64,000 bases of DNA. It comes from Pseudocalidococcus sp964653145. GTDB taxonomy: Bacteria > Cyanobacteriota > Cyanobacteriia > Thermosynechococcales > Thermosynechococcaceae. Positions 1 through 9,253 of this stretch are shown piece by piece. The notes beneath the pieces were generated by a model. That model was not told where the DNA came from and did no database searches. It saw only the letters and a program-made list of their open reading frames with translations. Within the stretch, counting starts at the first letter, position 1. Each line of letters opens with the position of its first letter. The stretch covers positions 1-64,000 of the forward strand of contig CAZZCG010000021.1 in assembly GCA_964653145.1 (NCBI GenBank), given 5' to 3'. Both the position numbers and the translations under genes were made by a program.

Positions 1-477
1 AAAACTACCTATGGCAAGCAACTAGCTAAACGCAAACAAGCTCTGTTCTTAGACATTGACACCGCAACAGAACGCCTAGTCAAATTAGCCCTCAAACTCA
101 CAGACAAAGACCCTGATGATCGTGACAGCATCTTTTTTAAGACCCATTTTCGCCAACCCATTTATGAGCAATTGTTTGACATCGCTGAGGACAACTTATC
201 TTGGAATAATGTGGTGATCGCTGGTCCCTTTACCCAAGAAATTAAAGCTCCAGATTGGCCAATTCAGCTTTCATCCCGTTTACAAGCACCAGTTGAAGTT
301 CATTATGTGTTTTGTCCACCCTCAATCCGAGAAACCCGCATCAGAAATCGCAACAACCCCCGAGACCTGGCAAAATTGGCGGCTTGGGAAGACTATCTAC
401 GCTATTACGATGCTGAGCCACCCCCGGCCTGTGACCATATTTTCATTGATAATGCCCTAGAAGATTTTGAAACCTGA
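1..477 (+). CDS. P-loop kinase/ATPase-like protein, 3' part only
   Basis: The frame is open from base 1, so the start lies outside the window and 158 residues remain. A YGKQLAKR stretch near the first visible residues may be the end of a P-loop region. The second half has an Arg-rich lid, RETRIRNRNNPRD, followed by KLAAWEDY, as in AAA_33/zeta-toxin-type small-molecule kinases. This suggests an ATP-dependent kinase or nucleotide-binding protein; the substrate cannot be told. It ends in TGA at 475-477, just before lnt, and the two may be co-transcribed. The fold call is inference from the lid pattern. Confidence 0.55.
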   Translation, partial: KTTYGKQLAKRKQALFLDIDTATERLVKLALKLTDKDPDDRDSIFFKTHFRQPIYEQLFDIAEDNLSWNNVVIAGPFTQEIKAPDWPIQLSSRLQAPVEVHYVFCPPSIRETRIRNRNNPRDLAKLAAWEDYLRYYDAEPPPACDHIFIDNALEDFET

Positions 478-499
478 TCAACCTATCTTGAACTTAGAA

Positions 500-2071
500 A
501 TGCTGCAGCGGTTCTGGCGATCGGGATTTGGCCAATGTTTAGCGTTGTTTCTCCTTGGCTTAGTTACGGGGCTGTCTTTACCACCTTGGGGGCTGTGGGC
601 CTTGGCCTGGGTGGGCTTAGCACCTGTGTGGATTGTTGCAACCCTCAACCGTCAAAAACTAGGAATGGGGGCAAGATTTCTGCGGGGCTTTCTGGCGGCG
701 GGTTGTTGGGGACTGGGGTTCTATGGTTGGAGCTTGGCCTGGATTACGGGGTTACATCCGTTGATGTGGATGGGTTTATCCCCTGGTCAAAGTATCGCAG
801 TTGCCTTGGGGGCTTGGTTTGCAGTCACGCATTGGGGGGTTATATTGGTCGGGGTCTGGGGTGGTTTATTAGCAATACTGACTCCTTGGCGGAAGTCCGG
901 GGCCTGGGAGCTATTGGTGGGGATTACACTTTGGTGTTTATTGGAAGGTATTTGGACGCGCTCGCCCTTGTGGTGGACATCCTATGCCTTAACCCAAAGC
1001 CCAGGAAATTTAGGGATTTTGCATTGGGGACAAGTCTCTGGGCCAAATACGATCTGTGCCCTACTGCTGCTTGTGAATGGATTAGTTGCCGGGGCCTGGA
1101 AAGGGGTTCAAGCCAAGAAAAATGGATGGCAGCTAACTCGCACTCTTTTTTTGCCGCTGATTGTATGGGCGATGGCGCAAAGTCTTGGTTGGTATTGGCT
1201 GCAAACACCCCTCACCCCCACAAACCAGGCCCCGCTGAATATTGGTATTCTCCAAGGTAATATTCCCACCCCAATTAAATTAACTGCCACTGGCATCAAC
1301 CAGGCCCGAGAGCGCTATACCAACGGCTATAAAGATTTAGTGAGTCAGGGAGCCGATGCTGTTTTAACCCCAGAAGCAGCAATCCCACTCATCTGGCCGA
1401 ACCCCAAACTTAGGGAATTAACCCAGATCATCACTCAGGCAAAGGTGCCACTGTGGTTAGGAACTTTCATGGCCGTCCCGAATCAGGCAGACACCTTGAC
1501 CCAAAGCCTAATTACACTGACGGGTAAAAATGACCCCTTCAGCCAATTCGATAAAATCAAGCCCGTCCCCCTGGGGGAATATATCCCGGAATTCTTGCAA
1601 GGATTTGTTTCCCGGCTTTCCACAGCAACCTCCAAACTGATTCCCGGTAGGTTAGACCAACAATTTGCTACTCCTTTTGGCCCTGCCATTGTCGGAATTT
1701 GTTTTGATTCTGCCTTTTCCTATGTCTTTCGTGACCAGGCCCACCGCGGCGGCTCTTGGATCATGACCGTTGCCAATAATGATCCCTACGATGAAACGAT
1801 GATGCGGCAACACCAGGCCCAGGATATCTTGCGAGCTGTTGAAACCGACCGCTATCTTCTTCGGGCCACCAATACTGGTCTCTCTGAGGTCATAGATGCC
1901 CACGGGAATACACTTTGGCTCTCTCGTTATCGAGAAACAGACCAGTATTTAGCAACGATTTATCAACGCCAGACCCAAACCCTCTATGTTCGCTGGGGTG
2001 ATTGGCTAACGCCCTTGCTTGTGGGTTGCTCAATTGTTGAATTTTGGCGTTCTCGAAAAACCCAAAAATAA
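500..2071 (+). CDS. lnt: Apolipoprotein N-acyltransferase
   Basis: Inner-membrane enzyme that N-acylates the N-terminal Cys of lipoproteins. The first ~230 residues hold six or so hydrophobic segments rich in Trp and Gly. A carbon-nitrogen hydrolase domain follows with the expected Glu-Lys-Cys triad: Glu in TPEAAIPLIWP, Lys in FDKIKPVPLGEY and Cys in VGICFDSAF. A last hydrophobic segment lies near the C-terminus. The ATG at 500 gives 523 residues. A TTG at 467, overlapping the upstream stop, gives 534; neither has a clear ribosome site. Lipoprotein clients in this window include psbQ, psb27 and the PotD-like protein at 39902. Confidence 0.9.
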   Translation: MLQRFWRSGFGQCLALFLLGLVTGLSLPPWGLWALAWVGLAPVWIVATLNRQKLGMGARFLRGFLAAGCWGLGFYGWSLAWITGLHPLMWMGLSPGQSIAVALGAWFAVTHWGVILVGVWGGLLAILTPWRKSGAWELLVGITLWCLLEGIWTRSPLWWTSYALTQSPGNLGILHWGQVSGPNTICALLLLVNGLVAGAWKGVQAKKNGWQLTRTLFLPLIVWAMAQSLGWYWLQTPLTPTNQAPLNIGILQGNIPTPIKLTATGINQARERYTNGYKDLVSQGADAVLTPEAAIPLIWPNPKLRELTQIITQAKVPLWLGTFMAVPNQADTLTQSLITLTGKNDPFSQFDKIKPVPLGEYIPEFLQGFVSRLSTATSKLIPGRLDQQFATPFGPAIVGICFDSAFSYVFRDQAHRGGSWIMTVANNDPYDETMMRQHQAQDILRAVETDRYLLRATNTGLSEVIDAHGNTLWLSRYRETDQYLATIYQRQTQTLYVRWGDWLTPLLVGCSIVEFWRSRKTQK

Positions 2072-2083
2072 GGTTCAAATATC

Positions 2084-2093
2084 CCAGGCCTGG
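2084..2093. repeat. Representative copy of the dispersed CCAGGCCTGG palindrome
   Basis: Perfect 10-base palindrome CCAGGCCTGG in the gap between the convergent lnt and anti-sigma genes. Other full intergenic copies are at 29414-29423, 46750-46759 and 61542-61551, and many lie inside genes (for example 13883, 31872, 40619, 48891 and 63200 regions). The 7-base half GGCCTGG/CCAGGCC occurs about 25 times in the first 10.2 kb by eye. It plays the part that HIP1 plays in other cyanobacteria; its function is unknown. Confidence 0.8.
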
Positions 2094-2098
2094 TAGTA

Positions 2099-2521
2099 TC
2101 AGTCAGATTCTAACTTGACGACAAAACAACTGATGTTCCGGTTCTCCAGGGCCTGGTAGGTAAATTCATCAACATTTTTGAGAGCTAGGAAAATTCCCAA
2201 ACCGCCAATGGGTCGCTCTTCGATGGGTTTTGATAAAATCGATTCGTCAAACTCCCGTTGCCGCGGATCGTAGGCTAAGCCGGAGTCTTCTAAAATAATT
2301 TTTAACTGAGTCGGCTCTAAAATAGCATTGATGACTAAACCAGCATCTGTGGGAACGTTTGCATAGCCATAGTTAATGATGTTAGTGGCTAATTCATCCA
2401 CCGCTAAACGTAGGCGATAGGCCTTCTTTTTGGGTAATCCTGCTTGTTCAGCTACCTTCAAAACGTAGTGACCAACATTGTCAAGAAAATCGAGGTTAGC
2501 CGGAATGTGTAAGGGTTCCAT
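2099..2521 (-). CDS. Anti-sigma-type serine kinase (RsbW/SpoIIAB-like), icfG cluster
   Basis: A 140-residue GHKL ATPase-fold protein. RLRLAVDELATNIINYGY is the N box, with the conserved Glu and Asn. EDSGLAYDP stands for the Asp-x-Gly G1 box, and RPIGGLGIFL for the glycine-rich lid. Such proteins phosphorylate STAS antagonists and bind a target in partner switching. It lies 3 nt downstream of the IcfG phosphatase gene and is the last gene of the minus-strand cluster, matching the position of slr1861 in the Synechocystis icfG cluster (recalled knowledge). Likely targets are the STAS proteins at 4586 and 7065. Confidence 0.85.
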   Translation of the reverse strand: MEPLHIPANLDFLDNVGHYVLKVAEQAGLPKKKAYRLRLAVDELATNIINYGYANVPTDAGLVINAILEPTQLKIILEDSGLAYDPRQREFDESILSKPIEERPIGGLGIFLALKNVDEFTYQALENRNISCFVVKLESD

Positions 2522-2524
2522 AGA

Positions 2525-4426
2525 TTACTCACAGCGATAAACAGTTAACATGGTGATGTCATCAAATTGAACAGCGCTATCAATGTGCTCCAGTAATTCT
2601 TTCCGAATTCGTTCAACAATTTGGGTCTTGTCGTCATAGTGATCGATCAAGAGCTTTTCTAAGCGTTTACGGCCAAAAAACTTTCCATTCGGGCAACGGG
2701 CATCAGTTACACCATCGGTATAGCCCACTAGGAGATCCCCTTTCAGCAATTGTATAGACTCACTTGTAAAGGTGGACTTGGGCATCATGCCAACTGCCAA
2801 TCCCGAAGATTTTAATCGATGGTTAATCCCCTCAGCATTTACCACATACACTTGTTCATGGCCGGCATTAATATACGTCAACTGTCCAGTTTTAGAATCT
2901 AAAATACCGAAAAATAGAGTTGCGAACATGGCCATACTGGAATGTTCAGTGGTGATGTAGTGGTTGGTGAGATAGACTGCTCGAAGAAATTTATGAATCA
3001 GGGGATTGGTGTTATCAACGATGTCTGTTTCTTCATCCCCCAGTTTAATGTGCTCGATATAAAGATCCGATGGAATTGCGGCTCCGGAGAAGACTCGTAA
3101 AAGACTCCGAAACAATCCCATAAACATCGCTGCCCCAACTCCTTTATCACAGACATCGCCAATCACCAGGCCAACATAGTTATCCACGAGGTGAAAGGCA
3201 TCATAGAAGTCCCCAGAAACCGAGCGAGCAGGCTCGAACAAGGCACTAATCTCCCAATTGGGCACGGCGGGTAACTGGATCGGTAAGAAATCCGCTTGAA
3301 TCTGGCGTCCTTTTTCCAACTCCAAGCGATAGACCGCATCAGTCACCTCTTGGCTAATCAAAGCTTTAAGGCGCTCTTGCAAATGAATGAAACTAGCCGC
3401 TAAGGTGCCGACTTCATCCTGGCCAGAGACATGGATTTTATAATCTAAATCACCTTCGGAAATTGCCGTTGCGGCTTTGGTTAACTCTGTAATCGGAATA
3501 GTGTTGCGATGAATAATCACCCAAGAGGAGTAGCAGACAATAATTGTCATTACTAAAACTCCGAGGGAGCCAACTTTATTGACATCGGCGATGGCATTTT
3601 GAATGGACGATTCATCATTGGCCAGAATCAATCCCCAGGTTTTTTCACTCCTAAACTTAATTGGTAAGGAATAGACAAACATCCCATTGGTGTATTTAAT
3701 GCCCTCTTCACCATTGAGAAGATTGGCAATAATGGGTGAATTTTTCCGGTTTTCAAGCTTGGTGTAGTCCCTATCCATGGTATCGACATAGACCCAGCCA
3801 TCATTGTTGACAAAGACGATGCGATCAAAGTTAATGGATTGTCCGAGTTCATAGACAAATCGGGAAATGCCCGCCAAGGGAATACATTCAATTAAAATGC
3901 CTGTTTGCGCCTTGCTAGTGGGATCTTTAATCGGCATAATCAGGCAGTCTTGGCTTTCATTCACAGTTGAGGCCTGGGCAAGACGATTTACAGCTCCTCC
4001 GCGTTTTTGCACCTCCTGAAACCAAGTGGGAACCTTATCCAGATGTTGAAACGTGCCAGGATGACTTTCACTGATGAGCTTTCCGTCTTGGTTAAAAATT
4101 GCAAATATCCCTTCCCAATGGTGGAAATCAGCAAAATCCTGGATTAAAGCCTGAGATTTAACTGGATCAAACGTCGTCACAGCGGGATCAGCTGCTAAAA
4201 AGGCCGCATCAAAGCGACGCTCTCGATCTAGGCGTTTAATTAATTCCGCCATCAATCGCGATCGAGCTACCAGATCTTCCTTGGCAAGTTCAATCAAGCG
4301 AGCTTCAGTGTAGGCGTCTAACCAATAGATTCCCCCTAGAGTTGTTGGAATTAGGCAAACCATCAGCAAGAAGACAATTCTTAACCGCAATGATTTAGCT
4401 AGGGGGTCTAACAGTTTTATGCCCAT
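2525..4426 (-). CDS. icfG: IcfG: membrane sensor PP2C/SpoIIE-type protein phosphatase
   Basis: A 633-residue sensor phosphatase. TM1 is at about residues 16-36, an extracytoplasmic dCache-like sensor lies between, TM2 is at about 286-306, then a HAMP domain (about 306-358) and a C-terminal SpoIIE-type PPM phosphatase (about 390-630). Metal-binding motifs GDFYD (405-409) and GDVCDKGVG (423-431) are intact. The family dephosphorylates STAS proteins. In Synechocystis, IcfG is known to coordinate inorganic carbon and glucose use. The 159-nt gap to the upstream STAS gene may hold its own promoter. Length and neighbours match icfG closely. Confidence 0.9.
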   Translation of the reverse strand: MGIKLLDPLAKSLRLRIVFLLMVCLIPTTLGGIYWLDAYTEARLIELAKEDLVARSRLMAELIKRLDRERRFDAAFLAADPAVTTFDPVKSQALIQDFADFHHWEGIFAIFNQDGKLISESHPGTFQHLDKVPTWFQEVQKRGGAVNRLAQASTVNESQDCLIMPIKDPTSKAQTGILIECIPLAGISRFVYELGQSINFDRIVFVNNDGWVYVDTMDRDYTKLENRKNSPIIANLLNGEEGIKYTNGMFVYSLPIKFRSEKTWGLILANDESSIQNAIADVNKVGSLGVLVMTIIVCYSSWVIIHRNTIPITELTKAATAISEGDLDYKIHVSGQDEVGTLAASFIHLQERLKALISQEVTDAVYRLELEKGRQIQADFLPIQLPAVPNWEISALFEPARSVSGDFYDAFHLVDNYVGLVIGDVCDKGVGAAMFMGLFRSLLRVFSGAAIPSDLYIEHIKLGDEETDIVDNTNPLIHKFLRAVYLTNHYITTEHSSMAMFATLFFGILDSKTGQLTYINAGHEQVYVVNAEGINHRLKSSGLAVGMMPKSTFTSESIQLLKGDLLVGYTDGVTDARCPNGKFFGRKRLEKLLIDHYDDKTQIVERIRKELLEHIDSAVQFDDITMLTVYRCE

Positions 4427-4585
4427 TCTGTTCGGCTCTGATCGTTCATCATGCGATAGCGGCTTGGCAATGAAGACTGTTAGGAAACTTTTTTAAATAT
4501 AACAAAAAAGAAATAGGATGTTAGTGTTTCTCGCACTCTTGGTAACTATAGGTTCATTTATCCGGTGTAGTTCGAGTCATAACCC

Positions 4586-4906
4586 CTAAAAGTCGTAGGT
4601 ATCCACAATATAAAAACTCTGATGCAAGCCAGTCTGATCAATTGTGTCCTGCACCATTTCCTGAGGGGCGACGATATAAATATTAACGCTGGGGCCCATT
4701 TTCTGTTTTGTGAAGACCAAAACCCGCAAGCCAGCGCTGGACATGTACTCCAACTCCGACATCATGAGTACCAAGCGTTGAATCTCAGCCGTAGCAAGTT
4801 CTTCAATCTTCTCCTTAAACAAAGGTGCAGTTCCGCCATCTAACTCGCCCACTAAGGTAATCTTGGCCAAGTCTCCAATGACTTCTGCATCAATACTAAA
4901 TGCCAT
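4586..4906 (-). CDS. STAS-domain anti-sigma antagonist (icfG cluster, first of two)
   Basis: A 106-residue single STAS domain. The signature YMSSAGLRVL places the probable phospho-acceptor Ser at residue 57; the residue before it is Ser rather than the Asp of RsbV/SpoIIAA. The ATG at 4906 has GAGG a few bases upstream and is preferred over an upstream in-frame TTG. Expected role: substrate of the GHKL kinase at 2099 and of IcfG. It follows glgX by 25 nt, so debranching enzyme and antagonist are probably translated from one message. It corresponds in position to slr1859. Confidence 0.87.
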   Translation of the reverse strand: MAFSIDAEVIGDLAKITLVGELDGGTAPLFKEKIEELATAEIQRLVLMMSELEYMSSAGLRVLVFTKQKMGPSVNIYIVAPQEMVQDTIDQTGLHQSFYIVDTYDF

Positions 4907-4931
4907 ACTGCCTCGCAATTAATGAGTAAAT

Positions 4932-7061
4932 TTATTTTGCCAATAAGATGAGTACACTCCGATCAGCCAGCAATATGCCAGCTTGATGTTCTAACTTGGG
5001 TTCACTCCCAGGCCAATGAACATCTTCGGGAGGAGTTGCCCCAGTATTCGCAAACACGTACCAGGCCTGGCCATAGGGAGGAGCGGGGAGATCAAACCAA
5101 AGGCTTTCATGGTGCATATTCATGGCCACGTAGATTTGGTTATCCTTCACTTTACCCCCTTTGGCGTGTTGACCACAGAGCATAAAAGCTAGAACCCGAC
5201 TGGTATCTGACCAATCCGCGTGCCAGGCCTGGACTCCATGCCAACTAATATCGGGATAGCCTGTCCCTAGGTAATCACAGTTCTGGAAATGTTCAGCATT
5301 GCGAAAAACAGGATGGGCATGGCGAAAGGCAATGCAACATTGGACAAAGCGGAACCAGTCTTTTTCTTTTTCCAGGAGGTTCCAGTTTAACCAATTGAGG
5401 GGTGAGTCATGACAGTAGGTGTTGTTATTCCCGTATTGGGTGCGGCCAAATTCATCCCCCATGAGGATCATAGGCACACCCTGGCTGACCATCAGAATCG
5501 CCATCGCATTCCGCATCAGTTTGTGACGCAGGGCCTGGACATAGATGTTGTCGGTAGGGCCTTCAATGCCGCAATTCCAGCTGTAGTTATCGTTAGCCCC
5601 ATCGTTGTTGTACTCACCGTTGGCTTCATTGTGTTTACCGTTGTAGGACACCAGATCCGCTAGGGTAAAGCCATCGTGGGCGGTGATGAAGTTAATCGAA
5701 GTCGAGGGAGGTCGGCCAGCCGCTTGATAGAGATCCGGAGACCCTTGGATGCGCTGGGACATTTCCCCGACCAGGCCAAGATCCCCTTTAATAAATTTCC
5801 GCACCGAATCCCGATATTTTCCATTCCATTCCGCCCAACGCCCGTAATTAGGAAAGGAACCGACTTGATACAAGCCCCCGGCATCCCAGGCCTCGGCAAT
5901 CAGTTTTGAGCGGGCCAGGATGGGATCAAAGGCTAAGGTTTCCAGCAAAGGGGGATTGGCCATTGGGAAGCCCCAGGGATCACGGCCCAAAATGGAGGCT
6001 AGATCAAACCGGAAGCCATCGATGTGAAATTCCGCTGTCCAGTAGCGCAAACAATCCAGCACCATGCCCCGGACAATCGGATTATTGCAGTTCAGGGTGT
6101 TGCCTGTGCCGCTGAAGTTAAAGTAGTAGCCCTCAGGGGTGAGCATGTAGTAAGTTTTGTTATCAATTCCCCGGAACGAGATGGTTGGCCCCCGTTCATT
6201 GCCCTCAGCCGTGTGATTAAAGACCACATCTAAAATGATTGCGATCCCGGCTTTGTGGAGTTCTTTGACCAGGGTTTTAAGCTCATCAATCTGCATCCCA
6301 AATTTACCGGTGGCCGCATAACCTGCCTTGGGTGCAAAAAAGTTGACGGTACTATATCCCCAATAGTTGAGCAGCAGTTCCCCCGTTTCGTGGTGGCGGC
6401 GACTGTTTTCAAACTCATCAAACTCAAAGATGGGCATTAACTCAATGGTGTTCACCCCCAATTCCCTGAGGTAGGGGATTTTATCCCGAATTCCCGCAAA
6501 GGTGCCCCGATGACTTTCCTTTAAACCTGAGGATTCATCTTTAGTAAACCCGCGGGCGTGCATTTCATAAATAATCATGTCCTCCAGAGGAATATCCAGA
6601 GGGCGATCATCCTGCCAGTCAAAGTCATCAAAACTGATCCGGCCCCGGTGTTGATAAATATCATTCCAATCCGGTTGGACACCCCAGACATCGCGACCAC
6701 TGACAATTTTGGCGTAGGGGTCTAAAACAATTTTGCTGGTATCGAACCAATGCCCGGCCTGGAAGTTATTGGGGCCATCTATGCGGTACCCATATTCCAA
6801 ATTTTCGTAATCTAGATCAAATACCGTCATGCAAAAGACATTGCCAATCCGAAATGCCTCTGGAAAGGGAATTTCTGCAAAGGGTTGGGCTGCCTTCTTC
6901 TCAAATAGGACGAGGGTACAGGCTGTGGCATGGCTGGAGTAGATAGCAAAGTTAACTCCCCCAGGGACGAGAGTTGCGCCAAAGGGAAAGGGCTGACCAC
7001 AGCGGAGTTTGCGGCCGTTGATCTCATGGGTGGGGTGAATATCAATCCGTTCGAGGGACAT
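4932..7061 (-). CDS. glgX: Glycogen debranching enzyme (isoamylase, GH13)
   Basis: A 709-residue enzyme that cleaves alpha-1,6 branches of glycogen. It has an N-terminal CBM48-like domain (about 1-150) and then a GH13 barrel. Catalytic residues are visible: Asp353 in GFRFDLAS, Glu390 in LIAEAWDAGG and Asp463 in TAHDGFTL; DVVFNHT is the conserved region I. Only 3 nt separate it from the upstream STAS gene and 25 nt from the downstream one, so it sits inside the partner-switching operon, as slr1857 does in Synechocystis. The arrangement ties glycogen breakdown to IcfG signalling. Confidence 0.93.
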   Translation of the reverse strand: MSLERIDIHPTHEINGRKLRCGQPFPFGATLVPGGVNFAIYSSHATACTLVLFEKKAAQPFAEIPFPEAFRIGNVFCMTVFDLDYENLEYGYRIDGPNNFQAGHWFDTSKIVLDPYAKIVSGRDVWGVQPDWNDIYQHRGRISFDDFDWQDDRPLDIPLEDMIIYEMHARGFTKDESSGLKESHRGTFAGIRDKIPYLRELGVNTIELMPIFEFDEFENSRRHHETGELLLNYWGYSTVNFFAPKAGYAATGKFGMQIDELKTLVKELHKAGIAIILDVVFNHTAEGNERGPTISFRGIDNKTYYMLTPEGYYFNFSGTGNTLNCNNPIVRGMVLDCLRYWTAEFHIDGFRFDLASILGRDPWGFPMANPPLLETLAFDPILARSKLIAEAWDAGGLYQVGSFPNYGRWAEWNGKYRDSVRKFIKGDLGLVGEMSQRIQGSPDLYQAAGRPPSTSINFITAHDGFTLADLVSYNGKHNEANGEYNNDGANDNYSWNCGIEGPTDNIYVQALRHKLMRNAMAILMVSQGVPMILMGDEFGRTQYGNNNTYCHDSPLNWLNWNLLEKEKDWFRFVQCCIAFRHAHPVFRNAEHFQNCDYLGTGYPDISWHGVQAWHADWSDTSRVLAFMLCGQHAKGGKVKDNQIYVAMNMHHESLWFDLPAPPYGQAWYVFANTGATPPEDVHWPGSEPKLEHQAGILLADRSVLILLAK

Positions 7062-7064
7062 GAT

Positions 7065-7394
7065 TTACAAGGCCGCCTTGCCTGCGTCGAGGGTGTCACA
7101 AATCGTAAAAAATTCTAAAAAGCCCGTGACGGACATCGTATCGATCAGCTCTTCCGAAAGACCAACCAGGACAAGCTTGGCGGAGTTTGCCGTTGTTTGC
7201 CGATAGAGAAACAGCAATAACCGTAGCCCCGCACTAGACATATAGGGAACATTCGTCATGTCTAGGAGGATTTTGACGCCTGGTTCCGCTAGGGGAATAA
7301 TCTGCTGGTGAATTTTTGGTGCAGTGTTGGCATCCACCTCTCCCTCAAGGGTGACAATTTGAAATCCATCTTCCGGCGTAATCTCAATCTTCAT
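7065..7394 (-). CDS. STAS-domain anti-sigma antagonist (icfG cluster, second)
   Basis: A 109-residue STAS domain with MSSAGLRLLL; the likely phospho-acceptor is Ser54. It is clearly related to the protein at 4586 but diverged, so the two probably have separate targets or timing. The start lies 4 nt from the end of the AGE-family gene and the end lies 3 nt from glgX, strong evidence of co-transcription. It corresponds to slr1856, a known substrate of the cluster's kinase and phosphatase in Synechocystis (recalled knowledge). Confidence 0.88.
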   Translation of the reverse strand: MKIEITPEDGFQIVTLEGEVDANTAPKIHQQIIPLAEPGVKILLDMTNVPYMSSAGLRLLLFLYRQTTANSAKLVLVGLSEELIDTMSVTGFLEFFTICDTLDAGKAAL

Positions 7395-7398
7395 AACC

Positions 7399-9222
7399 TT
7401 AGGGTTTGGGGGCTAAACGAACTTTGACTTTGACCCGGTCGCTGCTATCCGGTAATTTCACCGTTAAGGCCTGGGGATCAAAATCACTGTAGGCTTTACC
7501 ATCAATTTCCACAGCATCAATATAAATTGATCCGGGCGGTAATATGTCCGGCGAAACCCGCAGAATCCGATCCGAGAAGCCATTGGGCAAAGGCATGAAA
7601 TAAAAGTCCATCGGGTGCTTCGTGATCAGGAAGTTGGTATACACCGCCGCCAGGTAGCACAATTCAAAGGAGTGATAGCCGCTCATGGAGTGACTGCCTT
7701 TACCCCGTTCATTGCCTCCAGCTAGGAAGGAAATCCCATTTGCCAAAACATTGAAGTACACCCCGCCATCTTCTAAGTCGAGGAACCAAGCATTATAAAA
7801 AGCGGCAGCCTCCCGGGCCTGGCGATGGTATTCGGGGTTATCAGCAATGCCCGTCAGGATTAGGTAGGCGAGAATTGCTTGCTCCTGTTGCCACCAGGCC
7901 TTGCGATCATGCCAGGCAAATTGATGAAACTTACTATTGTTGGTTAAAAGCCGCTCGACCGTATCGTACCAGCCACCACGTTGTTGATCACTTCCGACAC
8001 TGGGCATGAGATCAGCAATTTTCTCCGCCAGTTGGACATACTTTTCCTTGGGTTTGAGGCTGTTCATCCGCATCAGGTTCCAAGCAATTTTCAGGTTATG
8101 GCCCACCACTGCTCGATTTTGCTGCCAACCCCAAGTCGTATCGTGGGACCAGTCCTCATAGAAACGCTCTTGAACAAACGGACTGTTGTCGTAGTCGGGG
8201 AAATACTTTTCGATAGTGTCGAAGGTGTACTCCAACATATCAGCGTATTTTTGCTCACCCGTCGCCAACCAAAGATTGATCAAGTAAGCGGGAGCATGAT
8301 CCCCAACCGAGTTCCAGTTCTTCCGGGCCTTATTGCGACCAAGGGAATCACTGCGGGGATCCAGCATCAAGGGGTCGATGTGGGAGAAGTAGCCACCGTA
8401 CTCAGTTTTATCAAGAAAGAAGTTGTCGAACAATTTAATTGTCTGTTCCGCATCCCAAAGAATTCGGGGATCACCGGTGCAGCGATAGGTTTGGATGGGG
8501 CCAGCTAGGGCATAAATTTGCTCATAGGCTGGGATTGCATCGTAGTCATCACCAAATTCGGAGGCAAAGATCTTGAGTTCTTTTTCCCCCTGAACATCAA
8601 TCCCGTGATACCAGTAAATGATGTCCTCATCCCGATCCACAAAGCGCATGTGCTCCCGAAGATATTCGGTGCCTTTTTCCGCCCCTTCCAGGAAGACTTC
8701 ATCCCCAGTCATCATAAAGGCCGTGGCAAACCCATAGACTAAGCGGGAAATGGTATCGGTTTCTTGGCGAAAATTAACGGTGGAACGCTCACCACTCAAA
8801 GAAAGATCGGTGCGGTAATTGCGGTAATCAATATTAGCCTCTGGGCCAAATTGGGCTTTGACGTAGAATTTCCCCAGGGCATTAATTTGCTGAATCCACC
8901 AGTCCTGTTTTTCAAAGACGTATTCTTCGGGCTTTTTCCCCGCAAAGACCACCTGTTTGCCATCAAAGACATCGCTGTCGGGATAGAACACCCCATAAAC
9001 ATAGACAAATCGCCCCGGCGTTAACCAGGCCCGCATAGAACCCGTGGCATCAGGGTAGCCTTCATCAAAGTTTTGGATCACCTTGGCATAGGCCAGGGAA
9101 CTTAACTTGACTGAAAATTCCCGCCCATCCGACGTTTTCAGGCCAAAAATATCAGTCTCAGAATCAACGCTGGTGACGTACCCGGCAATCAGGTCAGAAA
9201 AGGGGAAATTAATTTGCGGCAT
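7399..9222 (-). CDS. AGE (N-acylglucosamine 2-epimerase) fold protein, icfG cluster
   Basis: A 607-residue protein. The first ~115 residues look like a separate beta-rich domain. The rest resembles the alpha6/alpha6 barrel of the AGE/isomerase superfamily: VGHNLKIAWNLMRM matches the family's conserved His-x-x-Lys helix, and WWQQEQAILAYL matches the W-x-QAE helix. The long charged insertions make it bigger than classical 2-epimerases (about 390-420 residues), so sugar epimerase activity is not assured; a glycan-binding or hydrolase role is possible. It lies directly upstream of the STAS/glgX pair and corresponds to slr1855. Confidence 0.7.
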   Translation of the reverse strand: MPQINFPFSDLIAGYVTSVDSETDIFGLKTSDGREFSVKLSSLAYAKVIQNFDEGYPDATGSMRAWLTPGRFVYVYGVFYPDSDVFDGKQVVFAGKKPEEYVFEKQDWWIQQINALGKFYVKAQFGPEANIDYRNYRTDLSLSGERSTVNFRQETDTISRLVYGFATAFMMTGDEVFLEGAEKGTEYLREHMRFVDRDEDIIYWYHGIDVQGEKELKIFASEFGDDYDAIPAYEQIYALAGPIQTYRCTGDPRILWDAEQTIKLFDNFFLDKTEYGGYFSHIDPLMLDPRSDSLGRNKARKNWNSVGDHAPAYLINLWLATGEQKYADMLEYTFDTIEKYFPDYDNSPFVQERFYEDWSHDTTWGWQQNRAVVGHNLKIAWNLMRMNSLKPKEKYVQLAEKIADLMPSVGSDQQRGGWYDTVERLLTNNSKFHQFAWHDRKAWWQQEQAILAYLILTGIADNPEYHRQAREAAAFYNAWFLDLEDGGVYFNVLANGISFLAGGNERGKGSHSMSGYHSFELCYLAAVYTNFLITKHPMDFYFMPLPNGFSDRILRVSPDILPPGSIYIDAVEIDGKAYSDFDPQALTVKLPDSSDRVKVKVRLAPKP

Positions 9223-9253
9223 AAGGATTTTCAGAAGAAAGGATTAAAGGAGA

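Noticed and set aside
535..1260. Long plus-strand frame of 241 codons inside lnt
   Set aside because: Shadow of lnt in another frame; Gly/Trp-rich artefact of the lnt codons, with no family sequence.
7981..8508. 175-codon plus-strand frame opposite the AGE-fold gene
   Set aside because: Antisense shadow; the minus-strand protein is the one with family motifs.
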